Shown: positions 1 to 10,793 of the stretch, one piece after another
How the letters are laid out: each line of letters starts with the position of its first letter
How positions within the stretch are numbered: position 1 is the first letter of the stretch
NCBI GenBank assembly: GCA_963662155.1
Contig: OY759272.1
Coordinates: 49,249,566 to 49,313,565 of the forward strand
From: Lamellibrachia columna
Lineage: Eukaryota; Annelida; Polychaeta; Sabellida; Siboglinidae
DNA length: 64,000 nt
Direction of reading: 5' to 3'
The notes under the pieces: model-generated
Seen by the model: the letters and a program-made list of their open reading frames with translations, nothing else
What the model was told of the DNA's origin: nothing
Database searches by the model: none
Position numbers and translations under genes: made by a program

Positions 1-227
1 TACTGGAAGGAGGAAATTGCCTCGAGTTCCCGGCGACAATTGTTTACACGGAGGGCGACAAGTCAGCCCTGCTCCCCTACGGCAACAACCCTTCGTTCTG
101 TGACCACGTGCCTGGGTCCTGTGTGTTCGACTGCGACTGCAGCGCCATGCCGTGTCAGCTGGTGTCACTCTTCATCCTCAGCGCCCCCTCTGGTCCGCGC
201 CAGTTGTGCGAAATATACATTACATAG
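1..227 (+). CDS. 3'-terminal exon (partial) of a secreted F5/8C- or fucolectin-like protein
   Basis: Reading from base 3 there is an open frame of about 74 residues ending at TAG 225-227. It is rich in cysteine, with a CxC pair and a closing LCEIYIT before the stop. Fucolectin/discoidin-like domains typically end with a similar CEVEVY strand, so this looks like the last strands of such a carbohydrate-binding fold, acting outside the cell. The exon is GC-rich compared with the AT-rich DNA that follows, as expected for coding sequence. The start lies outside the window and no canonical AATAAA was found just downstream. The assignment rests on the Cys pattern, the terminal motif and the related exons downstream at 5.9-9.6 kb. 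Confidence 0.5.
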   Translation, partial: LEGGNCLEFPATIVYTEGDKSALLPYGNNPSFCDHVPGSCVFDCDCSAMPCQLVSLFILSAPSGPRQLCEIYIT

Positions 228-303
228 ATGGCGACACGGGTTCACGGGTCTCCCTGCCATAGCACCCAATTGTGACCCTCTAGTAACCGAACAAGCAAAC
301 ATA

Positions 304-351
304 GTATATATATATATATATATACGTATATGTATATATGTGTATATATGT
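304..351. repeat. TA/TATG microsatellite
   Basis: An alternating TA run passes into TATG/TGTA units. It lies in the 3' flank of the lectin-like exon. Confidence 0.8.
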
Positions 352-609
352 TGACAATAACGTTTTATAGGTAACCGAGCCCTTACTACCAATATAATGT
401 TCAGGTTGTTAATAATGATGTCTAAAAATATTGTTTTAAGTCTTTAGCTTTACGATTTAGATTTTGCATTAAATGGCATATATATGCACAGATAATAATA
501 GATGAATTTAAGTAATTGTTACACTCAAATTAACATATGGAAGTGTCTGCGAACCAGATATGGGGCCGGCGGAAATTAACCACATGACTTCAAGAAAGCT
601 TGTTTGTTT

Positions 610-1360
610 GGGTTGTTTTACATGTGTACAGGTCTCTGGCCGGTTGTTTTACATGTGTACAGGTATCTGGCCGGTTGTTTGACATGTGTACAGGTCTCTG
701 GCCGGTTGTTTGACATGTGTACAGGTCTCTGGCCGGTTGTTTTACATGTGAACAGGTCTCTGGCCGGTTGTGTTACACGTGTACATATCTCTGGCCGGTT
801 GGTTTACATGTGTACAGGTCTCTGGCCGGTTGTTTTACACGTGTACATGTCTCTGGCCGGTTGTGTTACACGTGTACATATCTCTGGCCGGTTGGTTTAC
901 ATGTGTACAGGTCTCTGGCCGGTTGTTTTACATGTGTACAGGTCTCTGGCCGGTTGTTTTACACGTTTACAGGTCTCTGGCCGATTATTTTACATGTGTA
1001 CAGGTCTCTGGCCGGTTGTTTTACCCGTGTACAGGTCTCTGGCCGGTTGTTTTACACGTGTACATGTCTCTGGCCGGTTGTTTTACCCGTGTACAGGTCT
1101 CTGGCCGGTTGTTTTACACGTGTACATGTCTATGGCCGGTTGTTTTACATGTGTACATGTCTCTGGCCGGTTGTTTTACATGCGTACAGGTCTCTGGCCG
1201 GTTGTTTTACATGTGTCCATGTCTGTGGCCGGTTGTTTTACACGTGTACAGGTCTCTGGCCGGTTGTTTTACACGTGTACATATCTCTGGCCGGTTGTTT
1301 TACATGTGTACAGGTCTCTGGCCGGTTGTTTTACATGTGTACAGGTCTCTGGCCGGTTGA
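610..1360. repeat. 31-bp minisatellite, about 24 copies
   Basis: A 31-bp unit containing TCTCTGGCCGGTTGT and ACATGTGTACA is repeated head to tail about 24 times. Variation is concentrated at a few sites: ACATGT versus ACACGT, and CAGGTC versus CATATC or CATGTC. Because 31 is not a multiple of 3, three copies make a 31-codon cycle. No copy carries a stop in any of the three + frames, so long spurious open frames appear. I read it as noncoding tandem DNA. The unit contains a palindromic GTACA/TGTAC-type core. Confidence 0.95.
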
Positions 1361-2190
1361 TTGCCATCTTGACATAAATAGTTATTTTTTGTTCCAGCGA
1401 TATTCTGGATTGTCAAACTTCTATTCCCAGGGCTCTGCGTTTAGAAGAGTATATTTGCAGTTTAGAGCTTAAAGTTTCATAGATATGTCTAGTTGCACGA
1501 CTTAGTCTGAAACCGCTTACGTCACCTGCCAGATATGTTGTCCACGTCGGTTGGTTAGGCCTAGCTGTGCTATTAGAAATGACAGCACAACGTGTTATTT
1601 ATCGGTTAGGGGCTAATAAGAACGAGAGTTAACCAGCCGCACGAATACAATGGACGCCGCGTAACAGAAACGTGGATTACAGAACGATCGGTTCAGAAGA
1701 ATAACATATATTGTCTGGGACGATATAATTCCGTTTTGAGGCTGTAAAAAATGCGCCTCTTAAGTGAATCAGCCGCTTATTATAACGAAGCTGCTCAGGC
1801 CCGAAATGATTCTATTAAGCGAAGTACATTGTAATGACAATCGGCATGACGGGAGAGTGATACGTGTTTGAATTTTAATGATATAAAATATAAGGTTGAA
1901 ATAAAATTATATCATAGTATTTTCTTTTAACATTAAGATACGTTAAGTGTATAAGAAACGTACGTTTAAGGAATGGAGGAAGGAGGGAGTCAGGGAAGGG
2001 GGATGTAAGGAGGTAAGGGTGTACAGAGGGAGGTGAGGCATGAACGAAGGACAGAGATAATGGGCGAAAGAGTGAAAGTAGGAAGACGGTAATAATGGAG
2101 GGAGGAAGGAAAGAGGGAGGAAGCGACGAAGGATAGAAGGGAGGGAGATAGGTTTGTTGCCACGATCGTATATTATTATCTAGTATTATT
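1361..2190. other. No gene seen; purine-rich tract at about 1970-2150
   Basis: No coding exon is recognised here. From about 1970 to 2150 the + strand is almost all A and G (GGAGG/GGAAGG motifs), a polypurine tract that could adopt a triplex structure. Confidence 0.6.
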
Positions 2191-2194
2191 ATCT

Positions 2195-3345
2195 AGTCCT
2201 TAGCGCACCTTTTGCCTTGTATGTTATGTTTATACTAATCAACCAAAGAATTTGATTACCTTGTGAAGCTGCAATACCACACTGATCTGAAACTTATTGA
2301 AACCTATTGTTACTCCTAAGACCTTTTCTTTTTCAGTAGTACCTAGAACAGTATCTCATGTTTTATAGTTTACATCCAAGTTTCCGCGTTCTGTGTGTAG
2401 GCATTTATATTTTACAAAATTGAATAACATCTGTCGTTTTTCAGACCATTTAACTAATGTGTCTAGGTTGTTTTGAAAAATGTTGTTTATCACCATCATT
2501 GTTAACCTTTCTAAGCAGTTGTGTGTGATCCGCAAATTTCAGTACGTTGCTTGTTATATGTGTACTACAATAGACCCTCCATTGCCTGGATCCATGATCT
2601 GTTCCACACTGTCTGTGATAGCCTCTATTTTTGCCCATGGGAAGCAAACCACCGCGTCTTCCCCCTTGCTTAGTGCTCTGTCAGTCTTCCTGACTATCGA
2701 ATCCTCCACAAGCATCCTCGCTCTCCTCCACACCTCCTCCTTCACTACCCTCTCTATCACTACCTCCTCTATCACTATCACGGAATAGCTCTTGCGGCGG
2801 ATACCTTCCATCGCATTCTGTCCTGCAGTCGTGTCACGTGGCGTTTTCCTTCTCCCTCACGCCCATCAACATGTCACCTTTCCCGCTCGTCTCCTTGCTA
2901 TCTTGCGTTCCTGTCGTCTTCACTCCTGACTCCTTCGTTCTCGTCGCCTTCCCCCCATCTCTTTCCGTTCCATATTCTTACGTCCTCTCTCCTTCCGTCC
3001 TGTCACCTTACCTCCTCTCAGCCTTCTCCCAGGTGAGGTGAGCTCTCCCTTGCATCTCTCTCATCGCCTCCGCACACTTTATCATCCACTGTCCCCCACC
3101 GGAACCACTGGCTCTTCCCTTCCCATCAATGCCAAAAACGAGCTGCATCAGCTGTTCAATCGCCATCTACTCCCTTTATCTTCGCACACCCCCTACATTC
3201 TTTATCTTCGCACACCCCCTACATTCTTTATCTTCGCACACCCCCTACATTCGAAAATAAAACTATCCCAATGAACCTCAGCCCAGGACTTTTCACACCC
3301 GGACTTGACGAAGTCCACCCAGTTGCTACAACTCTCGCATACTAA
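2195..3345 (-). mobile_element. CR1-family LINE, internally deleted copy
   Basis: This copy matches the intact CR1 at 49979-54995 in two blocks. 2195-2548 matches the reverse-transcriptase C-terminal part (intact 50555-50905). 2550-3345 matches ORF1, its esterase part and then the N-terminal zinc-finger part (intact 53335-54230). About 2.4 kb between them, covering the end of ORF1, the endonuclease and most of the RT, is missing. In the ORF1 block the VEDSIVRKTDRA segment of the SGNH domain is readable but carries substitutions. The copy cannot encode a working element. Confidence 0.85.
3172..3254. repeat. 26-bp tandem triplication inside CR1 ORF1 remnant
   Basis: CGCACACCCCCTACATTC recurs three times in a row with TTTATCTT between copies. 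The intact CR1 has this segment once, near its second ORF1 Cys pair, so the expansion arose after insertion. Confidence 0.8.
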
Positions 3346-4336
3346 ACTTAATTTATAACACCGCGTGATTTGTGATTAATAAAACTTTCACATTCTGTAA
3401 GATCACCTTGTCGTGTTATATATTTTTTTAAATTATTTTCACCGAAACAATTCCCCCTAATCTTCCATGAAGCGGCATTAAAATGTCATAGTATGTTGCT
3501 AAACCATGACACATTAATTTCATTCACAGTCTGTTGCCTGCATAGTCACGTGTTTACGCGACCCCCACGTGGAAGTGAGGCTGGAGACTTTAGAGTCATG
3601 AGCCATGTTTGGTTGCATCCATTAGTGTCTTACGCGTCTGGTTCCTGGAAATAATTCGAAAGACACAGTAGTGTCATCTGCATTCGCCGCAACAGTGGCG
3701 CCTCACCGTGGGCCCTGGAACCAACGAATCGTCCGTGGTAGCTTAACTTCAGTTCCGTAGCGCTACCTTTCGGGAGTAGACAGATGCCAACGTAAAATCA
3801 TTTCCATTACGTACATAATTTGTTGTGCACATTTGTTGGTATTTGATAGGAGAGCAGGTCGTATTATTGTCTTGCCAGCGAAATATACGACGGACTATAA
3901 AAGTATCAACGAGAAACGAAGACACCTATTTTCAGGCATATTCGATATATTCATCCGGCTCTGAAAACTCTGCCCTTTAATAGTTAATAGCACACGCACA
4001 CTTAGCCGTTGACGTACGCACGCACGCTCGCATGCTCGCGCACGCACGCACGCTTGCACGCACGCTCACACACGCACGCACGCGCAAACATAACTGAATG
4101 TATCTGTGGCATAGACTATAAACGCTTCTACATTGTCATGTCTCTCCGGAAACTGGCCGCATGCGTTGTCTTGAATCCTTTATGAAGGCGTCGTTAAACA
4201 TGTTGTGACCAGTAATATGGACACAGGCACAGTGACCGCGGAGGCGTGAGTGTCGATGTGTGTTGAGGCAGATCGGCAAATTCGTCAGTCATAATCGTAT
4301 CCAGAAGCAGCAGTGATCTAGGGAGGATAGAGCAAA
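3346..4336. other. Upstream region of the lectin-like gene; CA/CG-rich simple repeat
   Basis: No coding exon is recognised. At about 3990-4086 there is an imperfect CACG/CACA-rich run of alternating purine-pyrimidine. The region leads up to the putative signal-peptide exon at 4337 and may hold its promoter and 5' UTR, but no clear TATA box or other element was recognised. Confidence 0.4.
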
Positions 4337-4388
4337 ATGCGACGAAAGACGATCCTGACGTTGCTACTGATGACGCTGGTCAAAGTGA
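4337..4388 (+). CDS. Putative signal-peptide exon of a lectin-like gene
   Basis: ATG at 4337 opens a short frame, MRRKTILTLLLMTLVKV, with a basic start followed by a hydrophobic Leu/Met/Thr core, typical of a secretion signal. A donor GTACGT follows at 4389 and leaves phase 1. A stronger-looking GTGAGT lies four bases earlier (4385) and leaves phase 0. The next domain exon (5939) needs phase 1, which favours the 4389 donor. The exon would direct the protein to the secretory pathway. Transcript evidence would be needed to be sure; other small exons may lie in between. Confidence 0.45.
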
Positions 4389-4769
4389 GTACGTGTGGGC
4401 AGTTTGTCATTCGCATGAAACTCTCACAGGCCATTGGTTAGTAGATAGCGAGGAAACTAACCATACTGTACATAGCTCGCCATACGCCTCGAAGCATCGC
4501 TGAATGCTGGTTGCCGATAGTGAGGTGAATGACCATAATTATGTAGGGAATGCAAGAAGAACAAGTTGTGAACTATAAACGAGGGAAACAATAACATATT
4601 CGGAAGACATTTGTTAAAATACCTATTCTCTCAACAGGCCAACATGCGTAGTGAAATGTTTCTTCTGGAGTAAGTTGGTTCGTATACGATTCTATAGGCA
4701 CCGATAGCGAAAGAAAAGTTCCTCTGTGAAGCCTAGCGAAGTAGGGATATGTGTTGAGTGTCTTGGAGC

Positions 4770-4844
4770 ACGTATATGACGTATATGACGTATATGACGG
4801 ATATGACGGATATGACGTATATGACGTATATGACGTATATGACG
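4770..4844. repeat. 9-bp tandem repeat (TATATGACG), about 8 copies
   Basis: Eight adjacent copies of TATATGACG/GATATGACG. Each copy carries a TGACG half-site like that bound by CREB/ATF factors. Whether this matters is unknown. Confidence 0.9.
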
Positions 4845-4950
4845 TCCGCAAGCATCGCTCTTCACTGACAACGACACAGGAAATAAACAAAAACGTTATC
4901 TACCAATCCGTTGATACTATTTCTTCAAGTGTTGAACTGTTCACCAGAGA

Positions 4951-5220
4951 CATACAGGTTCATCATGAACCTGTGTTCACAGCACTGTATGTGTCTGCAC
5001 CAAACATACAGGTTCATCATGAACCTGTGTTCACAGCACTGTATGTGTCTGCACCAAACATACAGGTTCATCATGAACCTGTGTTCACAGCACTGTATGT
5101 GTCTGCACCAAACATACAGGTTCATCATGAACCTGTGTTCACAGCACTGTATGTGTCTGCACCAAACATACAGGTTCATCATGAACCTGTGTTCACAGCA
5201 CTGTATGTGTCTGCACCAAA
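4951..5220. repeat. 54-bp minisatellite, 5 copies
   Basis: Exactly 270 bases consisting of five essentially identical 54-bp units. Each unit begins with CAGGTTCATCATGAACCTG, an imperfect palindrome with one central mismatch. The unit is 18 codons long, so an open frame with an 18-residue repeat (IQVHHEPVFTALYVSAPN) runs through it. It lies in the presumed intron between the signal exon and the first domain exon. I treat it as noncoding. Confidence 0.9.
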
Positions 5221-5484
5221 CGTCCACAGCGGGAAATGTAATTTAAAAGATTGCATCAGTGTTGGAGAATCACCGTGACACAGCACTACCTGAGCTGACT
5301 ACTTGTCACGCTCGTCCACCACGACAATGTTGTTGCTATGAATATGATTAACTTAGTCGTTGTAGATCGATGTTCATATTGATATAGTGTCGGTGTACAG
5401 CACGCCTCATATGGATATCGAGTTTACGTTCCTTCAATAGTTTATACTCAGCTCTTTCATAGCTTAAACTGAATTGATGAAGAT
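5221..5484. other. Intronic sequence, no feature recognised
   Basis: Unique-looking sequence between two repeat arrays. No exon recognised. Confidence 0.5.
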
Positions 5485-5832
5485 TGTATGTATGTATGTA
5501 TGTATGTATGTATGTATGTATGTATGTATGTATGTATGTATGTGTGTATGTATGTATGTATGTATGTATGTGTGTGTATGTATGTATGTATGCATGTATG
5601 TATGTACCTTCGTACTTACCCCGTATGTTCGTACATACGTACATACGTACATACGTACGTACGTACGTACACACCTACATACATACATACATGCATACAT
5701 ACATACATACATACATACATACATACATACATACATACATACATACATACATACATACACACACACACATACATACATACATACATACATACATAAATAT
5801 ATACAAAAATATATACATGCATACATACATTG
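5485..5832. repeat. Tetranucleotide microsatellite that reverses strand: (TATG)n then (CATA)n
   Basis: From 5485 to about 5615 the + strand reads (TATG)n. After a short changeover with CGTACATACGTAC units, it reads (ATAC)n to about 5832. The two halves are reverse complements, so the 350-bp tract can fold into one very long hairpin. Small interruptions (TGTG, ACAC) also occur in both halves. Confidence 0.9.
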
Positions 5833-5938
5833 TCATATATACATATCTTGTCATAGTGAACCTGATTATTTTGTGAATCAACTTAATTATTATGGAATAA
5901 AAATATGACATATGAACATTTAGCGTGTTGTGTTGTAG

Positions 5939-6158
5939 CGAGAGTGAATTTCGCGTTGAACTGTCGTGCCAGCCTGAGCTCGGACTATGAGGGGTGGGCA
6001 CTCGCGAGCCTAGCTGTCGACGGCAACCCAAATGGGGTGTTTAATGCCCGTTCCTGCACGTTCCTGGGCCCACAACCGGGCAGTCCGTGGTGGACCGTGG
6101 ACATGGGCACCGAACGACGCGTCTTCCAAATCCTTATTGCCAACAGGATAGAAGAAAT
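5939..6158 (+). CDS. First-half exon of an F5/8C/fucolectin-like domain
   Basis: After acceptor TTGTGTTGTAG the frame begins RVNFALNCRASLSS and continues with LAVDGNPNGVFNARSC and SPWWTVDMGTERRVFQILI. The VDGN and PWWxVDMG motifs are hallmarks of the first half of fucolectin/F5/8 type C domains, which bind sugars or phospholipids outside cells. The donor is ATGTACGT after NRIEE. The exon starts in phase 1 and is 220 nt long. A symmetrical 1-1 exon, as its neighbours are, should be a multiple of 3, so it looks one base too long and splicing directly to 7758 would shift frame. That could be a real lesion, a sequencing indel near the GAAGAAAT run, or a missed exon. Confidence 0.7.
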
Positions 6159-6240
6159 GTACGTTGTGTTTTCACCTATATCTTATTTAATGAATGTGGC
6201 TTCCATCGGAGCGCTTGATAATAAAGTAATAAAAAAATAA

Positions 6241-6966
6241 TGATGTTGTCGATGTCGCTATCACACAATGAATGCACTAGTGCTCGTTGTATGTTATCGA
6301 TGTCGCTATCACACAATGAATGCACTAGTGCTCGTTGTATGTTGTCGATGTCGCTATCACACAATGAATGCACTAGTGCTCGTTGTGTGTTGTCGATGTC
6401 GCTATCACACAATGAATGCACTAGTGCTCGTTGTATGTTGTCGATGTCGCTATCACACAATGAATGCACTAGTGCTCGTTGTATGTTGTCGATGTCGCTA
6501 TCACACAATGAATGCACTAGTGCTCGTTGTATGTTGTCGATGTCGCTATCACACAATGAATGCACTAGTGCTTGTTGTATGTTGTCGATGTCGCTATCAC
6601 ACAATGAATGCACTAGTGCTCGTTGTGTGTTGTCGATGTCGCTATCACACAATGAATGCACTAGTGCTCGTTGTGTGTTGTCGATGTCGCTATCACACAA
6701 TGAATGCACTAGTGCTTGTTGTATGTTGTCGATGTCGCTATCACACAATGAATGCACTAGTGCTTGTTGTATGTTGTCGATGTCGCTATCACACAATGAA
6801 TGCACTAGTGCTTGTTGTATGTTGTCGATGTCGCTATCACACAATGAATGCACTAGTGCTCGTTGTATGTTGTCGATGTCGCTATCACACAATGAATGCA
6901 TTAGTGCTCGTTGTGTGTTGTCGATGTCGCTATCACACAATGAATGCACTAGTGCTCGTTGTATGT
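6241..6966. repeat. 48-bp minisatellite, 15 copies
   Basis: Fifteen near-identical 48-bp units containing TCGCTATCACACAATGAATG and CACTAGTGCTCGTTGT. Differences are almost only C/T at CTCG versus CTTG and A/G at GTATG versus GTGTG. As 48 is a multiple of 3 and no unit has stops in several frames, long open frames run on both strands. It sits in the intron after the 5939-6158 exon. Confidence 0.95.
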
Positions 6967-7084
6967 TGCTGTAGGTAGGCTCCAGAAACACGCGAACATG
7001 TGCAAATGAGGTTTCCGACGCGAAGCTCTTGGAGACGTCGATGATAACGACGTTTTGTTGTATTTTTACCCAGAATTCGTCTTG

Positions 7085-7300
7085 ATGTCATAATCTCATT
7101 GCTCATATGTCATCGGGTGATCGCTCATATGTCATCACGTAACCGCTCAGATGTTATTAGCTGATCGCTTAGATGTTTTGCCGTCATCGCTCACATTTCA
7201 CAACGACATTCACGAAATCAGTTAGATGTAATTGTCTCATTGCTCAGATGCTGCCACGTCATCGCTTAGATGTCATTATATCATCGCTCAGATATCGCCA
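7085..7300. repeat. Degenerate short tandem repeat (CGCTCATATGTCATC-like)
   Basis: About nine diverged copies of a 20-25 bp motif resembling CGCTCAGATGTCAT. The spacing varies, so this is an old, decayed array inside the presumed intron. Confidence 0.65.
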
Positions 7301-7757
7301 TATCATATTCTTCTTTTTGTGTTCCTTTCGGTTACCATATTTGAAGCAGTCCTTTGGTTCATCAGTAGCATACACATTCCGCCATTGTCATGGCTATAAT
7401 AGGTCATTTCACGAAGAAAATATGACGTTCATCTATGATGTAACGGTTATTTTGCTATAGATTTTTCCCGACGCGTTGATTTTTTGATAACTTTGAGTAA
7501 TCATCTTAATACGTGTCGTGTTTGAATGTAACCATAGTTGCACTGTCTCGTCTATTACCATACTGGTCATAACTTAAAAAAAAAAATGTTTGGTGTGGTA
7601 TTTCTTTGTACCGTGATGTATGCGTACGGATTATGTACTCATTAACAATTAAGTAAATATTCTGGGATTGTCGGTAACAACCTCACGAGCAATCTTTTCT
7701 ACTGGTTGGAATTCAACGCAGTTATGATGAATGACACGGTTATTGTTTCCGGTTCAG
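7301..7757. other. Intronic sequence
   Basis: No exon recognised. The segment ends in an acceptor TTCCGGTTCAG before the next domain exon. Confidence 0.5.
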
Positions 7758-7983
7758 GTCGTCTGCATGATTTCACGGTCGGCTTGACAAATGTTCCACC
7801 TACAACAACTGATGGTCCTGAGAAGTCGCCGCACGGAGTGTGCCTCGTCTACAACGGCGTGTTCCCAGCTACCAAGAAGATTCTGACGTGCGACGACATC
7901 ACTAGGGGGCGACACCTGTTCATCCAGATCAAAGAGAACAATTTGAAAAAAGAAATGTTGACATTGTGAAGTGGAAGTGTACG
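7758..7983 (+). pseudogene. Second-half exon of an F5/8C/fucolectin-like domain, with apparent 2-bp deletion
   Basis: The phase-1 acceptor at 7756-7757 is followed by GRLHDFTVGLTN, then CLVYNGVF, ILTCDDITRGRHLFIQIK. This is the second half of the lectin-like domain, with two Cys and the GRHLFIQ strand. Near its end the frame reads LTL and then TGA. The expected final strand (CEVEVY-like) is present in another frame up to a good donor, ACGGTAAGT at 7984. The exon is 226 nt. 228 would be in phase, so two bases seem to be lost at about 7966. Either this is a pseudogene or the assembly has an indel. Confidence 0.65.
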
Positions 7984-8896
7984 GTAAGTACACGACACGT
8001 TCACAGAACATATACGACAAATCTACGGTACGTAAATGACACGTTTATGGTAGGCATACGACACCATAACAACTTGACAAGTTTAAGGTATGTATATGGT
8101 AATTTTATGATAAGTAGATGGGAATGTTATGTATGGAGAGTCCGTGGAGTAACGAGTTATTAATGTATTCCATTAATATATGGATGCTTGTGTTTCTATG
8201 GCAAAGTCCTGACAGGCTGTGACGGTGCGATGCTGTCTCTATCTAGAAACTGACAACAAGCGGCACAGCAGTTGAACAACTGTGCCTAACCGCGTCTGAA
8301 AAGTTGTAGATTATGGGAATATTTTTGCATGTAAAACATAATTTCGGTTTCTCCAAGAATTGCTCGTTGTGTGATGTGAAGCTGATGTGGTGCAAACTAC
8401 TGACGTTTAGCGATACAATGGTATATCACGATGCCTTGATAACGAGGGCACATTTAATACAAACCACAGATTTTTGGTTATGGAATGGTATATCTCGATG
8501 CCTGTGAAACATGACATGGAACTCCGTGTTGCAATCGTTTAATTAATTAGTGGCCGTTTCAACCAATTGTCTAGTGACTTTCTAACCCGAAATGCACGGT
8601 TGCTCCGGTGGATGGGTAATAGTGGTTTATTAATAATTAATGATTGTTTGTCATTGATATGAGCGTTACTGTGACAAGCTTTAATTCGTCTACAAACATG
8701 TCTCAGCATCCATTGTACATCGCTGGTGAACATTTCCTGCAACAAACACTACCATTCAACACAAGCTTGGTGCACCTCCACACAAAATTGGCTATGTTAA
8801 AACCGAGAACGCAGGAGGAAACATACAGAACAACGGTCGAAATTGCAACGAAACAAAATCTTTCTTGGTGTAACAGTTACTGTCCTCGGGTTAGCT

Positions 8897-8898
<2 letters not shown>
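7984..8898. other. Intron or intergenic, degenerate short repeats
   Basis: 7985-8110 holds weak repeats of a CGACACGTT-like motif. No exon or other feature was recognised in the remainder. Confidence 0.4.
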
Positions 8899-8943
<45 letters not shown>

Positions 8944-8946
8944 AGA
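8899..8946. repeat. (TA)n microsatellite
   Basis: About 22 TA dinucleotides followed by TCTAGATATATCTA. Confidence 0.9.
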
Positions 8947-8954
8947 TATATCTA

Positions 8955-9030
8955 AATAAGAAATGTTGGACTCTTGGGCCTTTGCCTCGGATGGCAATCT
9001 TGTTAAATATTGTTAGATATTACAGAATGT
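8955..9030 (+). mobile_element. CR1 3'-end remnant
   Basis: TTGGACTCTTGGGCCTTTGC and TGGCAATCTTGTTAAAT match the 3' UTR and tail of the CR1 family in this window (compare 42600-42690 and 36490-36577). Only the last ~70 bp remain. Confidence 0.7.
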
Positions 9031-9230
9031 CTCCTTCAAATGATTCTAGTGCATTTCTCCCATTGTCGCATTGTTTAATCCAAACCGCCCGTTTAAACAT
9101 CTCATCTGACTCGTCATTGCAAAATCCGAGGCTTCGGTTACGTCCCTATATATAAAACTTCTGCGTGATGTTGACTAGCAAATGCCGCCTTAATTGTGTA
9201 TCATGGCAACTAACAAATACACAACAATAG

Positions 9231-9257
9231 CCGAACACTCACAAACGAACTGCCGAG
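9231..9257 (+). CDS. Possible 27-nt micro-exon preceding a lectin-like exon
   Basis: An acceptor ACAACAATAG and a strong donor GAGGTAAGA (9258) bracket 27 nt coding for about EHSQTNCR, phase 1 to phase 1, which would join in frame to the next exon. The upstream border is uncertain. The exon could extend further 5', or this could be the 3' end of a decayed first-half domain exon. Confidence 0.3.
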
Positions 9258-9320
9258 GTAAGACCACTCTCGCTTACTGTTTAGTTAACATGTTCAGACA
9301 TTGTTTTAACTGTTTTTCAG

Positions 9321-9581
9321 GCTATCGATTATACAACTTCACAATTGGACTGACCGAACAACTACCAGATACGAATCACAACCCACTCGAGTCGCCCTTC
9401 CAGATGTGTATAAGGCACGGAAGACTAGGAATGCATCGTTGCGTTAGAGATGAACCATTGACACCTGGTGACGCCGCTAGTCTCACTTGCTCTGCCCTCA
9501 TGTACGCATGGGGGCGCTACTTGTTCGTAGCGGCCAACGTACACAATTACTTCCACCTGACTGAAGTTGAGGTGTTTGACG
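9321..9581 (+). CDS. Second-half exon of an F5/8C/fucolectin-like domain
   Basis: After acceptor TGTTTTTCAG, the frame YRLYNFTIGLTEQLPD continues to CIRHGRLGMHRCVRDE, LTCSALMYAWGRYLFVAA and HLTEVEVFD, then donor GGTAGGT at 9582. It has the layout of the 7758 exon (Y/RLxxFTxGLT start, Cys pairs, GRYLF, final EVEVF strand), so it is the same domain half. The exon is 261 nt and phase 1 to phase 1, and it is intact. It probably belongs to a multi-domain or tandemly duplicated lectin-like gene on this strand. A matching first-half exon was not found between 7983 and 9321. Confidence 0.7.
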
Positions 9582-10445
<864 letters not shown>

Positions 10446-10576
10446 ACATATAAGATCCAACCGTGGAACTGGATGTATTTTATGCAATAGGTGTGAATAC
10501 TATTCATGTTATTACAGTTTGTCTGTACCTCTGCACAAGTGTCTATGGATATATAGCTTCTACATATAGCATGCCT

Positions 10577-10792
<216 letters not shown>

Positions 10793-10793
<1 letters not shown>

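Noticed and set aside
610..1475. Long open frames of about 195-255 codons on the + strand
   Set aside because: They are produced by a stop-free 31-bp tandem unit in all three frames. No start context, splice signal or non-repeat coding sequence supports a protein.
4751..5278. 175-codon frame with an 18-residue repeat
   Set aside because: It consists of two unrelated tandem arrays inside a presumed intron and is also open on the other strand.
6176..6991. Open frames of 236-271 codons on both strands
   Set aside because: They are a by-product of a 48-bp unit lacking stops. No flanking coding sequence is connected to them.
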